This document shows, piece after piece, positions 26,874 through 36,905 of a stretch of DNA of 64,000 nt. Location: contig JAUYSK010000023.1 in assembly GCA_030696345.1 (NCBI GenBank), forward strand, positions 186,001-250,000, read 5' to 3'. Source of the DNA: Azonexus sp. GTDB taxonomy: Bacteria; Pseudomonadota; Gammaproteobacteria; Burkholderiales; Rhodocyclaceae. The notes beneath the pieces are model-generated. The model saw only the letters and a list, made by a program, of their open reading frames with translations, searched no databases and had not been told where the DNA came from. Position 1 is the first letter of the stretch; each line of letters opens with the position of its first letter. Made by a program: the position numbers and the translations under genes.

Positions 26874-28946
26874 ATGAGCGAAACGAACATCAGCATCCCG
26901 GTTGTCTGCTTTGAAGGTAGCCCGTATCGTCTGCATCAACCATTTCTCCCTGCCGGCGACCAGCCGGAGGCCATTCGCCTGCTGGTTGAGGGCCTTGAGG
27001 ACGGCCTGTCTTATCAGACACTGCTCGGCGTCACCGGCTCCGGCAAAACCTACACGATGGCCAACGTGATTGCCAGGACTGGCCGTCCAGCGCTGGTACT
27101 GGCTCCGAACAAGACGCTGGCAGCCCAACTCTATTCCGAATTCAGGGAATTTTTTCCGGAAAACGCCGTCGAGTATTTTGTTTCCTACTACGACTATTAC
27201 CAGCCCGAAGCCTATGTACCTTCGCGTGATCTTTTCATCGAAAAGGACAGCTCAATCAATGATCATATCGAGCAGATGCGACTTTCAGCGACTAAAAGCC
27301 TGATCGAACGCCGCGATGTCGTGATCGTGGCCACCGTTTCCTGCATCTACGGTCTCGGTGATCGCGACGAATACCACAACATGATCCTGACCATGCGTGT
27401 CGGCGATCGTCTTGATCAGCGTGCCATCGTCAAACGCCTGACCGATATGCAATATGAACGCAACGACATGGATTTTCATCGTGGCATCTTCCGCGTGCGC
27501 GGCGACACTATCGATATTTTTCCTGCCGAACATGCCGAGCACGCCATCCGAGTTTCGCTGTTCGACGACGAAATTGAAGGCTTGCAGTTCTTTGACCCGC
27601 TGACCGGCCATTTGCTGCACAAGGCGCTGCGCTTTACGGTTTTCCCGGCTTCGCACTACGTCACTCCCCGCGCAACCGTATTGCGTGCCATCGAGGCAAT
27701 CAAGGACGAGCTGCGCGAGCGCATTGATTTCTTTATAAAGAACAACAAGCTGGTCGAAGCCCAGCGTATCGAGCAGCGGACGAAGTTCGATCTTGAATTG
27801 CTCGACCAGATCGGCTTCTGCAAGGGCATCGAAAACTATTCACGACATTTATCCGGACGCAAGCCAGGCGAATCACCACCGACCCTGATCGACTACCTGC
27901 CATCAGATGCGCTGATGTTCATCGATGAGTCGCATGTCAGCATCGGCCAGGTTGGCGGCATGTATAAAGGCGACCGTTCGCGCAAGGAAAACCTCGTCGA
28001 TTACGGCTTTCGTTTGCCTTCTGCGCTCGACAATCGTCCGTTGAAATTCAATGAGTTCGAGGCGCATCACCGGCAAACCATTTTCGTTTCGGCGACACCA
28101 GCTGACTATGAAACCCAGCACGCTGGCCAGGTAGTCGAGCAGGTGGCTAGGCCGACGGGGCTGATTGACCCGGAAGTGATCGTCCGGCCAGCTTCGACGC
28201 AGGTCGATGATCTGCTGGTTGAAGCCAAAAAGCGGATTGCGATTGGTGAGCGGGTGCTGGTTACCACCCTGACCAAGCGCATGGCCGAGGATCTGACGGA
28301 TTTCCTTGCCGATAACGGTATCAAGGTGCGCTACCTGCACTCGGATATCGACACCGTTGAACGTGTGGAAATCATCCGCGACCTGCGTCTGGGCGAGTTT
28401 GACGTGCTGGTCGGCATCAATCTGCTGCGGGAAGGCCTGGATATTCCTGAGGTATCGCTAGTCACTATCCTTGATGCCGACAAGGAAGGATTTCTGCGTT
28501 CCGAACGCTCACTTATTCAGACAATTGGCCGCGCCGCGCGCCACATCCATGGCACAGCGATCCTATATGCTGATACGATTACAAAATCAATGCGTTACGC
28601 CATCGCCGAAACCGAGCGGCGGCGAGAGAAACAGATTGGCTTCAATGCGGAGCACGGCATTACGCCACGCGGGGTGTCCAAGAGGATCAAGGACATCATC
28701 GATGGTGTTTATAATGCGGAATCCGCCCACACCGAATTGAAAGCAGCCCAGCAGCAGGCTGCTTATGAGGCGATGGATGAAAGGACGGTTGCCAGGGAGA
28801 TCAAGCGTCTCGAGAAATTGATGCTCGAATGTGCGAGAAACCTGGAATTCGAAAAAGCGGCGGCAGCCCGCGACGATCTCTTCCGACTCAGGGAAAGGGT
28901 ATTCGGCGTGGCGCAGCACGACCCCGACGGAGATGAGAAAAAATGA
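26874..28946 (+). CDS. uvrB: Excinuclease ABC subunit UvrB
   Basis: Damage-verification helicase of nucleotide excision repair. Walker [11 protein letters not shown], the DNA-clamping beta-hairpin [15 protein letters not shown], helicase motifs including DESHVS, ATP-binding QTIGRAARH, and the C-terminal UVR domain that contacts UvrC (ending [17 protein letters not shown]). 690 residues against about 670. ATG at 26874 matches the usual N-terminus; upstream frame overlaps the divergent aminotransferase gene. uvrC lies at 57707 in this window. Confidence 0.96.
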   Translation: MSETNISIPVVCFEGSPYRLHQPFLPAGDQPEAIRLLVEGLEDGLSYQTLLGVTGSGKTYTMANVIARTGRPALVLAPNKTLAAQLYSEFREFFPENAVEYFVSYYDYYQPEAYVPSRDLFIEKDSSINDHIEQMRLSATKSLIERRDVVIVATVSCIYGLGDRDEYHNMILTMRVGDRLDQRAIVKRLTDMQYERNDMDFHRGIFRVRGDTIDIFPAEHAEHAIRVSLFDDEIEGLQFFDPLTGHLLHKALRFTVFPASHYVTPRATVLRAIEAIKDELRERIDFFIKNNKLVEAQRIEQRTKFDLELLDQIGFCKGIENYSRHLSGRKPGESPPTLIDYLPSDALMFIDESHVSIGQVGGMYKGDRSRKENLVDYGFRLPSALDNRPLKFNEFEAHHRQTIFVSATPADYETQHAGQVVEQVARPTGLIDPEVIVRPASTQVDDLLVEAKKRIAIGERVLVTTLTKRMAEDLTDFLADNGIKVRYLHSDIDTVERVEIIRDLRLGEFDVLVGINLLREGLDIPEVSLVTILDADKEGFLRSERSLIQTIGRAARHIHGTAILYADTITKSMRYAIAETERRREKQIGFNAEHGITPRGVSKRIKDIIDGVYNAESAHTELKAAQQQAAYEAMDERTVAREIKRLEKLMLECARNLEFEKAAAARDDLFRLRERVFGVAQHDPDGDEKK

Positions 28947-29425
28947 GCTTTCGTGTGCTGCTCGTCTGCATGGGCAATATCTGCCGCTCCCCAACGGCGG
29001 AAGTTGTTTTGCGAACTATTATAAAAAACAATAATTTGGGTAGTAAAGTTGAAGTTGATTCTGCGGGAACGCACGGTTATCACGTCGGCGAAGCGCCAGA
29101 TTCACGCACTCAACGGGCTGCTGCTGCGCGTGGTTACAACCTGACGCAGTTGCGGGCTCGCAAAGTCGCAAGGCAGGATCTGGATTATTTTGACCTGATC
29201 CTTGCCATGGACAAAAGCAATCTCGACAACCTGTGGCGCATGGCAACACCTGAACAGAAAGAACGAATCAAACTGTTCATGGACTATTCAAAAAACTTTG
29301 ACGATGACGAAGTTCCGGACCCTTACTATGGTTTGGGTCATGGTTTCGATCTGGTACTGGATATGGTTGAAGATGCCGCTCAAGGTCTGGTTGACGAGAT
29401 AAAGCTCAAGCTCGATAAAACCTGA
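28943..29425 (+). CDS. Low-molecular-weight protein tyrosine phosphatase
   Basis: 160-residue phosphotyrosine phosphatase. P-loop CMGNICRS has the nucleophile C9 and R15, and the general acid is D126 in PDPYYG. The start overlaps the uvrB stop (ATGA). No polysaccharide or tyrosine-kinase genes lie near it, so it is more likely a housekeeping member than a capsule regulator. Followed by a palindromic terminator. Confidence 0.92.
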   Translation: MSFRVLLVCMGNICRSPTAEVVLRTIIKNNNLGSKVEVDSAGTHGYHVGEAPDSRTQRAAAARGYNLTQLRARKVARQDLDYFDLILAMDKSNLDNLWRMATPEQKERIKLFMDYSKNFDDDEVPDPYYGLGHGFDLVLDMVEDAAQGLVDEIKLKLDKT

Positions 29426-29451
29426 GCTATTGCTCTTCAAACATCACAAAC

Positions 29452-29485
29452 AATCAGGGGCACCCGCGGGTGCCCCTGATTTATT
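29452..29485. terminator. Bidirectional terminator between phosphatase gene and rne
   Basis: A 15-base arm at 29452-29466 is directly followed by its complement at 29467-29481 (core GGGGCACCCG/CGGGTGCCCC), with TTATT on the plus side and a T-rich run on the minus side. Serves both convergent genes. Confidence 0.8.
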
Positions 29486-29499
29486 CAGCAACGAGTAAA

Positions 29500-32148
29500 T
29501 TATTTGCCGGTTTCCACCATCACCAGTGGTGCTTCTTCCGTCTGTTCGGCAACTGCCTTTTGCTTGCGCGGCCGGCCCAGTTTGATGGGTGCTACCGGTT
29601 GGGCAATGCCTGCTGTTGCTGAAGTCTGGACCAGAACCAGACCACTGTCGGCCAGCGTCTTTTCCAGATCAACGGCTTCGACAACCGCCACGGGTGCTGG
29701 CTCGATAGCCGGTGAAACTGAGGTTTCGATGCTTTCCACGATGTTGACCGCAGCACTCTCGACCGGAGCGGCTTCAACGACCACCGGGGCTAGCTCGACA
29801 ATTGCCGGTGCCGTTTCAATGGTATTGACAACTTCCACGACCGGCGCCACGACTTCAACTGGCAAAACCGGTTCGATTGCCGGGATGATGACTACAACAG
29901 GTTCCTGGCTGACCAAAGGCGCAGCAACTGCAATGGCAAGTGGTTGAGCATCCGGGATCAACGCTTCTGTCGAAGTATTTTCCGGTTCGTTGCGACGCTC
30001 ACCCCGACCACGGCCACCGCGACGACCGCGGCGCCGAGCGCCTTGGTCCTCGCCATTAGCAGCTTCATCGGTCGAGCTTTGCGGTGCATTGATTGACGCA
30101 ACATCCGCTGCTGCAACTTCCGGCGTCAGCTTGTTCTCGACAACCTCGGGTTGCTGGCGCTCGCCACGTTCCTTGCGCTCGCCGCGAGGACGACGTTCCT
30201 TGCGCTCACCACTGGCTGCTGCGGTCGACTCTTCACGAGGCGCTTTTTCGCTATTGCGCTCGTTGCGATTGCCGCGTTCCGGTCGTTCGCCACGTTCGCT
30301 GTTGCGTTCTTCATTGGTGCGATTACTGTTACGACCACCGCGGCGACCATCAGAACGCTCGCGGCGACCTTCATTGCGGCCTTCACGGGGCTTCTTGGCT
30401 GGTTCAGGAGCCGGAGCCGGCTCAACCGGTGCCGGGGCACTACGGAACCACGAAGCGATCATTGAGAGGAGCCCACCTTCGGATTTGGCCGGGGCTTGAA
30501 CGGCTACCTCAACGGTTTTCTCGGCGAAGTGCGGTGCCGGTTGTTCCGGTGAAATACTCTTGACCATCGCTTCCTGGCGCGGCTTGGCGGCTTCCTGCTG
30601 GGTTGCCTGCTTGATCGCTTCCTCGGTAGGCATATCGACCATCTTGTAGGAAGGTTCGCGGACCTCCTCGCTATTCAGGTCATCATGACGCAGACGGGTA
30701 ATGGTATGCGCCGGCGTTTCGAGATGAATGTTCGGAACCAGCAAAATGGTGACCTTGTGGCGCAATTCGATGGCCTGGATATCCGGGCGCTTCTCGTTGA
30801 GCAGGAAGGTAGCGACATCAACCGGAACCTGAACATGCACGGCGCCGGTGTTTTCCTTCATCGCTTCCTCTTCCAGGATGCGCAGGATGTGAAGCGCAGC
30901 GGATTCGGTAGAGCGGATATGGCCGGTGCCGGTACAGCGCGGGCAGGAGATATAGCTGGTTTCGGCCAGGGCAGGGCGCAGGCGTTGGCGTGACAGTTCC
31001 ATCAGACCAAAGCGGCTGATTTTGCCCATCTGAACACGAGCACGATCGAAACGCAGCGCATCGCGCAAACGATTCTCGACCTCGCGCTGGTTCTTCTGGT
31101 TTTCCATATCGATGAAGTCGATCACAATCAGGCCGCCGAGGTCGCGCAGGCGAAGCTGGCGAGCCAGTTCTTCAGCCGCTTCCAGATTGGTCTTGAATGC
31201 TGTTTCTTCGATATCGGCGCCTTTGGTGGCGCGCCCGGAGTTGACGTCGACCGCAACCAGTGCTTCGGTATGGTCGATGACGATGGCGCCCCCGGAAGGC
31301 AAATTGACCTGGCGGACAAACGCCGTTTCAATCTGGTGCTCAATCTGAAAACGCGAGAACAAAGGCACATCGTCGCGATAACGTTTGACGCGGCTGATGT
31401 TGGCCGGCATTACCGTGCCCATGAAGGCGCGGGCCTGCTCGTAAACTTCATCGGTATCGATGAGAATTTCACCGATTTCCGCATGGAAGTAGTCACGAAT
31501 GGCGCGAATAACCAGGCTGCCTTCCAGATAAATCAGGAAAGCACCATTCTGTTGCTGGGCAGCGCCTTCAATGGCGGTCCACAATTGCAACAGGTAGTTC
31601 AAGTCCCACTGCAGTTCTTCAGCCTGACGGCCAATGGCTGCGGTGCGGGCGATCAGGCTCATGCCATTCGGCACTTCAAGCTGATCCATGGTGTCGCGCA
31701 GTTCAGCGCGCTCGTCACCGTCAACCCGCCGGGAAACACCGCCACCACGAGGATTGTTCGGCATCAAAACCAGATAGCGGCCCGCCAGGGAGACGTAGGT
31801 CGTGAGGGCGGCGCCCTTGTTGCCACGCTCGTCCTTGTCGACCTGGACGATCAGTTCCTGACCTTCTTTCAGTGCTTCCTGAATCTTGGCGCGGGAAACT
31901 TCTACTCCCGGCTGAAAATAGGCGCGGGAAATTTCCTTGAAAGGCAAGAAGCCATGGCGATCGGCGCCGTAATCTACGAAGCAGGCTTCAAGACTGGGTT
32001 CGATCCGGGTAATGACACCCTTATAAATGTTGCTCTTGCGTTGCTCTTTTGCGGCGGACTCAATGTCGAGATCAATCAGTTTCTGACCATCGACAATGGC
32101 GACACGGAGTTCTTCCGCCTGTGTCGCATTGAATAACATGCGTTTCAT
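29500..32148 (-). CDS. rne: Ribonuclease E
   Basis: Endoribonuclease that starts mRNA decay and processes rRNA and tRNA precursors. 882 residues: S1 domain (about 38-120), 5'-sensor and RNase H-like regions, catalytic DNase I-like domain with aspartates in [13 protein letters not shown] and [13 protein letters not shown], and the zinc link [13 protein letters not shown]. Past about residue 510 the protein turns into a disordered scaffold: an Arg/Glu/Asn-rich RNA-binding stretch, then a Val/Pro/Ala-rich segment, then GRPRKQK near the end. ATG at 32148 (MKRMLFNAT) is the usual start; upstream in-frame codons lie in the leader. Confidence 0.95.
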   Translation of the reverse strand: MKRMLFNATQAEELRVAIVDGQKLIDLDIESAAKEQRKSNIYKGVITRIEPSLEACFVDYGADRHGFLPFKEISRAYFQPGVEVSRAKIQEALKEGQELIVQVDKDERGNKGAALTTYVSLAGRYLVLMPNNPRGGGVSRRVDGDERAELRDTMDQLEVPNGMSLIARTAAIGRQAEELQWDLNYLLQLWTAIEGAAQQQNGAFLIYLEGSLVIRAIRDYFHAEIGEILIDTDEVYEQARAFMGTVMPANISRVKRYRDDVPLFSRFQIEHQIETAFVRQVNLPSGGAIVIDHTEALVAVDVNSGRATKGADIEETAFKTNLEAAEELARQLRLRDLGGLIVIDFIDMENQKNQREVENRLRDALRFDRARVQMGKISRFGLMELSRQRLRPALAETSYISCPRCTGTGHIRSTESAALHILRILEEEAMKENTGAVHVQVPVDVATFLLNEKRPDIQAIELRHKVTILLVPNIHLETPAHTITRLRHDDLNSEEVREPSYKMVDMPTEEAIKQATQQEAAKPRQEAMVKSISPEQPAPHFAEKTVEVAVQAPAKSEGGLLSMIASWFRSAPAPVEPAPAPEPAKKPREGRNEGRRERSDGRRGGRNSNRTNEERNSERGERPERGNRNERNSEKAPREESTAAASGERKERRPRGERKERGERQQPEVVENKLTPEVAAADVASINAPQSSTDEAANGEDQGARRRGRRGGRGRGERRNEPENTSTEALIPDAQPLAIAVAAPLVSQEPVVVIIPAIEPVLPVEVVAPVVEVVNTIETAPAIVELAPVVVEAAPVESAAVNIVESIETSVSPAIEPAPVAVVEAVDLEKTLADSGLVLVQTSATAGIAQPVAPIKLGRPRKQKAVAEQTEEAPLVMVETGK

Positions 32149-32545
32149 TGTTTTGGGGCTCCAGCGCACCAGGGCACGCTGCAACGGAACACCCGTACAG
32201 GGCAGCGACAGTTTCAGTTATCGGGTTGCGTCATAGGTAAATGGCGATGGCGACGATGAAAGTGCTGATCAAAAACGGCTGCGTGTTTTTTCTTGAAATG
32301 CGCAACCTGAAAATTCCTGCAACGGGCAATCCGTGCGTGCTTACGGCGGGCTAATCCATTAACATCACTACTTTTGGTGAGTGAACTTAACCAGTCGTTT
32401 TACGTTGATCTGGCTTGTGCAAGTCGCGCAAGTGAGATTTCAGAGCCTGCCGCATGGCGGTCGCGCTTTCAGTGCGAGGCAAACGGTCTGATGGTTCGAA
32501 ATCTCTTGCAAATCGAGACGTAAAACGTGGGCAGTATATTAGAAA
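32149..32545. other. Divergent leader region of rne and rluC
   Basis: 397 bases with no convincing gene. In enteric bacteria rne has a long structured leader through which RNase E controls its own mRNA; a comparable role is likely but inferred. A small hairpin (CAGCG 32162-32166 with CGCTG 32177-32181) lies some 15 bases before the rne start on the minus strand. TATATT at 32535-32540 stands just before the rluC ATG, which may mean a very short rluC leader. Confidence 0.4.
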
Positions 32546-33562
32546 ATGATTAGCGCTGGTAACAATTCGGTCACCCATCTGGTGATCGACGAAGAAGAGC
32601 AGGGCCAGCGTCTCGACAACTTCCTGATTCGAGTCTGCAAGGGAGTTCCGAAGAGTCACCTCTATCGAATTCTGCGCAGCGGGGAAGTCCGGGTGAATAG
32701 TGGGCGGGTCGATGCGACTTATCGCCTCTGCACCGGTGACAAGCTGCGTATTCCGCCGATCCGTATTGCTGAACGGCCGCAAAACGAGGTCGATGAAGCG
32801 GCTAAGCAGCGCGTCGATTTGCCGATTATTTTCGAAGACGACGCACTGCTCGTGATCGACAAGCCGGAAGGTATTGCCGTCCATGGGGGCAGTGGTGTCA
32901 GCTTCGGTGTCATCGAGGCCTTGCGCCGGCAGCGGCCGCAGGCCAAGTTTCTGGAACTGGCGCATCGCCTGGATCGCGAAACCTCGGGCATTCTTCTCGT
33001 CGGCAAAAAACGTTTGGCGCTCACGACCTTGCACGACATGTTTCGCGAGCATGGCGCCGGGGCCGACAAACGTTATCTGGTTTTGGTCAAGGGGCGCTGG
33101 ATGAATACTACCCAGCACGTCAAATTGCCCCTGTTCAAATATCTCACCGATAGCGGCGAACGACGGGTTTCGGTCAATCCCGAAGGTAAAGCATCGCATA
33201 CTGTTTTTCGACTGCTTGCACGCTGGCCGGAAATGAGCCTGCTTGAAGCGCAATTGAAAACAGGACGCACTCACCAGATTCGCGTTCACCTTTCGCATCT
33301 CGGCTTTCCGATTCTCGGTGACGAGAAATACGGCGACTTTGCGTTAAATAGGAACCTGAAGCGCGACGGTTTGAAACGTATGGCGCTGCATGCCTGGCAG
33401 ATGGCTTTCAGGCATCCGATGACGGCGGCGCCCATGGAATGTGTCGCAGCGCTTCCTGATGGGATAAAAACCTACATTGCTGCGGTAGACCAGCAAAAAA
33501 CACGGGAATTCAGCGCCGAGAATTTCGGCGATATCTATACCAAAGGCAGCTCAGGCAAATGA
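32546..33562 (+). CDS. rluC: 23S rRNA pseudouridine synthase RluC
   Basis: Makes pseudouridine at 955, 2504 and 2580 of 23S rRNA in E. coli numbering. An N-terminal S4 domain (QRLDNFLIRVCKGVPKSHL, about 20-80) precedes the RluA-type catalytic domain with the nucleophile D143 in HRLDRETSG and later TGRTHQIRVHLSHLG. 338 residues, about 20 longer than E. coli. Divergent from rne, as in E. coli, and overlapping the HAD phosphatase gene by ATGA. Confidence 0.92.
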   Translation: MISAGNNSVTHLVIDEEEQGQRLDNFLIRVCKGVPKSHLYRILRSGEVRVNSGRVDATYRLCTGDKLRIPPIRIAERPQNEVDEAAKQRVDLPIIFEDDALLVIDKPEGIAVHGGSGVSFGVIEALRRQRPQAKFLELAHRLDRETSGILLVGKKRLALTTLHDMFREHGAGADKRYLVLVKGRWMNTTQHVKLPLFKYLTDSGERRVSVNPEGKASHTVFRLLARWPEMSLLEAQLKTGRTHQIRVHLSHLGFPILGDEKYGDFALNRNLKRDGLKRMALHAWQMAFRHPMTAAPMECVAALPDGIKTYIAAVDQQKTREFSAENFGDIYTKGSSGK

Positions 33563-34209
33563 AATACGAACTCGTTGTTTTCGATTGGGATGGCACCTTG
33601 CTTGACTCGGCCGGGGCAATTGTTCAGGCCATCCAGGCGTCTTGCCGGGACTTGGGATTACCGATTCCCGCCGATGCACAGGCCCGCCATGTAATCGGCC
33701 TCGGTCTGGCTGATGCCATGCGCCACGCCGTACCCGACCTGTCGCCTGAAAGCTATCAGCCGATGATTGAGCGCTATCGCTTTCACTATCTCTCCGGCGA
33801 TCATGAGCTGACCCTTTTTCCGGGCGTTCCCGAAATGCTGGCTGACTTGCAGTCAGCAGGACATATTTTGACGGTGGCCACCGGCAAGAGCCGCCTTGGC
33901 CTGGAGCGTGCGTTTGATCATTCAGGCCTGCGTTCGCTGTTTCAGTCTTCACGCTGCGCCGACGAATGTCACTCCAAGCCGCATCCGCAAATGCTGGAGG
34001 AACTGATGGCGGAGTTCGGCATCGGCCCGCATTCGACCGTGATGATCGGTGATACCTCGCATGATCTTTTGATGGCCAACAACGCCGGCGTTGATAGTCT
34101 CGCAGTTACCTACGGCGCACACCCGCACGATCATCTGCTGGAATTCAAGCCACAGGCCTGTTTGCATAGCGTTCAGGAACTCGATCAATGGCTGAAGAAC
34201 TTCGCCTGA
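33559..34209 (+). CDS. HAD-superfamily phosphatase (Gph-like)
   Basis: 216-residue phosphatase of the phosphoglycolate phosphatase type. HAD motif I DWDGTLLDS, motif II in TVATGKSRLG, motif III lysine in HSKPHPQML, motif IV IGDTSHDLLMANNAG; an alpha-helical cap lies between motifs I and II. Coupled to rluC by ATGA and overlapped by 22 bases with the next gene. Substrate not certain. Confidence 0.88.
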   Translation: MKYELVVFDWDGTLLDSAGAIVQAIQASCRDLGLPIPADAQARHVIGLGLADAMRHAVPDLSPESYQPMIERYRFHYLSGDHELTLFPGVPEMLADLQSAGHILTVATGKSRLGLERAFDHSGLRSLFQSSRCADECHSKPHPQMLEELMAEFGIGPHSTVMIGDTSHDLLMANNAGVDSLAVTYGAHPHDHLLEFKPQACLHSVQELDQWLKNFA

Positions 34210-34532
34210 TCTGTGCCAGCCATGAGGTTGTTGAAGCGGGAAGAGGCTTTCGTTTCACGATCAGGCGTTATGAAAGAGATGCGCCCGCCTTCGTAATTCG
34301 CTTCAATGGTCGTGTCTATGGTTATTTGAACGAATGTGGGCACGTTCCGGCCGAGCTTGACTGGATGCCTGGCGAGTTCTTCGATCATTCCAAGCTATAC
34401 TTGATCTGCTCGATTCATGGCGCACTTTATGCTCCCGAATCGGGCAAATGTCTCGGCGGACGTTGCCAGGGGAAAGGTTTGAAACCTCTCAAGGTTAGCG
34501 AGATCGAAGGCAACATATTTCTGGAACTTTAA
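34188..34532 (+). CDS. Rieske [2Fe-2S] protein
   Basis: Small soluble Rieske ferredoxin-like protein, 114 residues, no signal peptide. Cluster motifs are CGHV and CSIHGALY (C-x-H ... C-x2-H), followed by the G-rich region GKCLGGRCQGKGL. The start lies 22 bases inside the HAD gene and the following sppA starts eight bases after its stop. Its redox partner is not evident. Confidence 0.85.
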   Translation: MAEELRLICASHEVVEAGRGFRFTIRRYERDAPAFVIRFNGRVYGYLNECGHVPAELDWMPGEFFDHSKLYLICSIHGALYAPESGKCLGGRCQGKGLKPLKVSEIEGNIFLEL

Positions 34533-34539
34533 AATAATC

Positions 34540-35502
34540 ATGGACAGTCCCCAACCCCCGAATAACGCGCCCAATTGGGAACGTCAAACGCTTGAAAAAC
34601 TCGCCTTCGCTGCGCTTGATGAGCAGCGGGCACGACGGCGCTGGGGAATATTTTTCAAATTCCTGGGTTTTGCTTACCTGATCGTTATCCTGTTTGCGCT
34701 CGTTGATTGGGGCACTGACGCGGAGCATATGGAGAGCCATACGGCTCTGGTGAATCTCAATGGGGTGATCCAGTCCAAAGGAGAAGCTAATGGGGAAAAT
34801 CTTATTGCCGCCCTTAACAGTGCCTTTGAGGCCAAGAATTCAGTAGGCGTTGTGCTGCGCATTAACAGCCCGGGAGGCAGCCCCGTTCAAGCCGGTATCA
34901 TTTTTGACGAGATTCGTCGCCTGCGCGGCAAATATCCGGACAAGATGCTGTATGCCGTGGTCGAAGACATGTGCGCCTCCGGGGGATACTTTGTGGCAGC
35001 CGCAGCGGACAAGATTTACGTCAATAAAGCCAGTATCGTTGGCTCAATTGGCGTGTTGATGGACGGTTTTGGCTTTACCGGAACGATGGACAAGCTGGGG
35101 GTTGAGCGCCGTCTGCTCACTGCCGGCGACAACAAGGGCTTTCTTGATCCTTTCTCACCTCAAGCGCCGCAGCACAAGGAGCACGCTCAGGTATTACTCA
35201 ACGACATCCACAAGCAATTCATCGATGTTGTGAAAACGGGACGTGGCAACCGACTGAAAGAAACGCCAGAGATGTTCTCCGGCCTGATGTGGACGGGGGT
35301 GCAAAGCGTCGAGCTTGGACTGGCAGATGATTTCGGCAGTGTCGACTCAGTGGCGCGGGATGTCATCAAGGCAGAAAAAGTGCTCGACTACTCGGTCAAG
35401 GACAATATTGCCGAACGTTTCGCCAAGCGCCTTGGTGCAAATACCTTCGCAGGCTTCTGGAGTGGTTTTTCCGAACGCGCACCGGGCGTTCTTCTTCAGT
35501 AA
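34540..35502 (+). CDS. sppA: Signal peptide peptidase SppA (short, single-domain)
   Basis: S49 serine protease of the inner membrane that degrades signal peptides. One helix at about 37-56, then a single protease domain with S147 in CASGGYF and K199 in GDNKGFLDPFS forming the Ser-Lys dyad. 320 residues corresponds to the short form rather than the 600-residue enteric form. Last gene of the run rluC, HAD, Rieske, sppA; its terminator lies inside the end of the convergent gene. Confidence 0.9.
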   Translation: MDSPQPPNNAPNWERQTLEKLAFAALDEQRARRRWGIFFKFLGFAYLIVILFALVDWGTDAEHMESHTALVNLNGVIQSKGEANGENLIAALNSAFEAKNSVGVVLRINSPGGSPVQAGIIFDEIRRLRGKYPDKMLYAVVEDMCASGGYFVAAAADKIYVNKASIVGSIGVLMDGFGFTGTMDKLGVERRLLTAGDNKGFLDPFSPQAPQHKEHAQVLLNDIHKQFIDVVKTGRGNRLKETPEMFSGLMWTGVQSVELGLADDFGSVDSVARDVIKAEKVLDYSVKDNIAERFAKRLGANTFAGFWSGFSERAPGVLLQ

Positions 35503-35505
35503 AAC

Positions 35506-36213
35506 TCAGGCGAGCAGTAGAAAAACAGTTGGACGCCGCTCGATTTCGGGCGGCGTTTGTTTTTTCCATTGCATAATTGTCCGCGTAATTACCGATTCGT
35601 TAGGCATCGTGAGGTCGGTAGCAACCGTCAGTCGCGTTCCTGGCTGGCAAGACAGAAGAATGCTGTCGAACATCTGCCGGTTGCGATAAGGTGTTTCGAT
35701 AAAAATCTGGGTTTGCTGCCGTTTCCTGGATTCACTTTCCAAATCGCGCAGGGTCTTGGCCCGGTCGATTTCCTTGGTGGGCAGATATCCCTGAAAAGCA
35801 AAACGCTGACCGTTCAGACCGGAAGCCATCAACGCCAGCAACAACGATGATGGACCAATCAGCGGCACGACGCGGATATTTTCCTGCTGCGCCAAAGCTA
35901 CCAGGTTGGCGCCGGGGTCGGCGACCGCCGGGCAGCCTGCTTCGGAGAGCAGGCCAACATCGTGGCCCTCGCGCAGGGGCGCAAGCAGGCGATCGAGTGC
36001 TTCAGGCTTGGTGTGTTCATTCAGTTCATCCATCTGCAGTTCCTGCAAAGGCATGTCTGTGCCTGCCGCTTTCAGGAAGGCCCGCGCAGTCTTGGCCTGC
36101 TCGACGACAAAATGGGTGAGCGGTCTGACAACTGCCAACACATTAGCCGGCAAGGAATCCTGCGGTGGTGTCGGGCCGAGAGGAACTGGAATCAGGTAAA
36201 GGGTACCGGCCAT
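35506..36213 (-). CDS. Tetrapyrrole-methylase-fold SAM-dependent methyltransferase (RsmI relative)
   Basis: 235 residues with the fold of RsmI/YraL: LYLIPVPLGP at the start, LLSEAGCPAVADPGANLV, PLIGPSSLLLALMASGL, FQGYLPTKEIDRAKTL, IFIETPYRNRQMF. It differs from true RsmI in the first loop and is shorter, so it is probably the separate paralogue often found beside maf. The reaction is not known. ATG at 36213 shares one base with the maf stop (TAATG), indicating coupling. It converges on sppA with three bases between stops. Confidence 0.8.
   Translation of the reverse strand: MAGTLYLIPVPLGPTPPQDSLPANVLAVVRPLTHFVVEQAKTARAFLKAAGTDMPLQELQMDELNEHTKPEALDRLLAPLREGHDVGLLSEAGCPAVADPGANLVALAQQENIRVVPLIGPSSLLLALMASGLNGQRFAFQGYLPTKEIDRAKTLRDLESESRKRQQTQIFIETPYRNRQMFDSILLSCQPGTRLTVATDLTMPNESVITRTIMQWKKQTPPEIERRPTVFLLLA
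35533..35566 (+). terminator. Terminator of sppA within the convergent gene
   Basis: ACGCCGC (35533-35539) and GCGGCGT (35550-35556) with a 10-base loop, then TTGTTTTTT. Lies inside the 3' coding end of the minus-strand methyltransferase gene. Confidence 0.65.
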
Positions 36214-36794
36214 TAAAGTACGGCTACGCCTTGTCGGCGCAGCATGTCGCAAAGCGCGATCAGTGGCAATCCAACCAACGCATTCGGGTCTTCACCCTTC
36301 ATGCTTTGCAGCAAGGCGATGCCCAAGCCTTCCGATTTGGCTGAGCCGGCGCAGTTGTAGGCGGGTTCGCGGCGCAGGTAGTTTTCTATTTCCGAATCAT
36401 TCAGTTCGCGGAACGTCACCAAGGTGGGAACACCCCTGAGGTCGGCAATGCCCGTACGTGCGTTTAATAGGCAGAGCCCGGTGAAGAAATTGACGGTTTT
36501 TCCGGAGAGGGCGCGCAACTGCGTCACGGCACGTTCATGCGTACCGGGTTTTCCGAAAATTTGGCCGTCCACCGTAGCAACCTGATCGCTGCCGATAATC
36601 AGTGCGTCCGGATAGGTTTCGGCAACAGCCCTGGCTTTTGCTTCAGAGAGGCGCAGGGCAAGTGTTTCCGGCGTTTCGCCAGGTAGTTCGCTTTCGTCTG
36701 TTTGTGGGTTCGCAACCTCAAAAGGCAGGCACAGACGGCCCAGCAACTCCCGTCGATAAGGGGAGGTGGAGGCGAGAATTAATTTTTGTGACAT
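36213..36794 (-). CDS. maf: Maf-like nucleoside triphosphate pyrophosphatase (YceF type)
   Basis: 193-residue Maf/HAM1-fold hydrolase that removes modified nucleotides, such as 7-methyl-GTP for the YceF group. Seen: [51 protein letters not shown], and [13 protein letters not shown]. Divergent from yceD; in E. coli yceF and yceD-rpmF-plsX are likewise neighbours, which supports the YceF assignment. Confidence 0.9.
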   Translation of the reverse strand: MSQKLILASTSPYRRELLGRLCLPFEVANPQTDESELPGETPETLALRLSEAKARAVAETYPDALIIGSDQVATVDGQIFGKPGTHERAVTQLRALSGKTVNFFTGLCLLNARTGIADLRGVPTLVTFRELNDSEIENYLRREPAYNCAGSAKSEGLGIALLQSMKGEDPNALVGLPLIALCDMLRRQGVAVL

Positions 36795-36848
36795 GAAAGA
36801 CTCGTTACAACAAGGTGTTGCACATACCTCTTAAAGCAGCACTTTGTT

Positions 36849-36877
36849 TTGACTTGGAAAGCCAAAAATAATATCAT
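36849..36877 (+). promoter_or_regulatory. Sigma-70 promoter of the yceD-rpmF operon
   Basis: TTGACT (36849-36854), 17-base spacer, TATCAT (36872-36877); predicted start near 36884. Because the -35 element is itself a TTG codon in the yceD frame, it rules out the longest reading of yceD. Confidence 0.7.
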
Positions 36878-36905
36878 CTCGCGTTTAAGTCGCAACAGTT
36901 CAATA

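Noticed and set aside
29985-30500. Arg-rich plus-strand frames opposite the rne tail
   Set aside because: They mirror the repetitive Arg/Glu codons of the RNase E scaffold on the minus strand.
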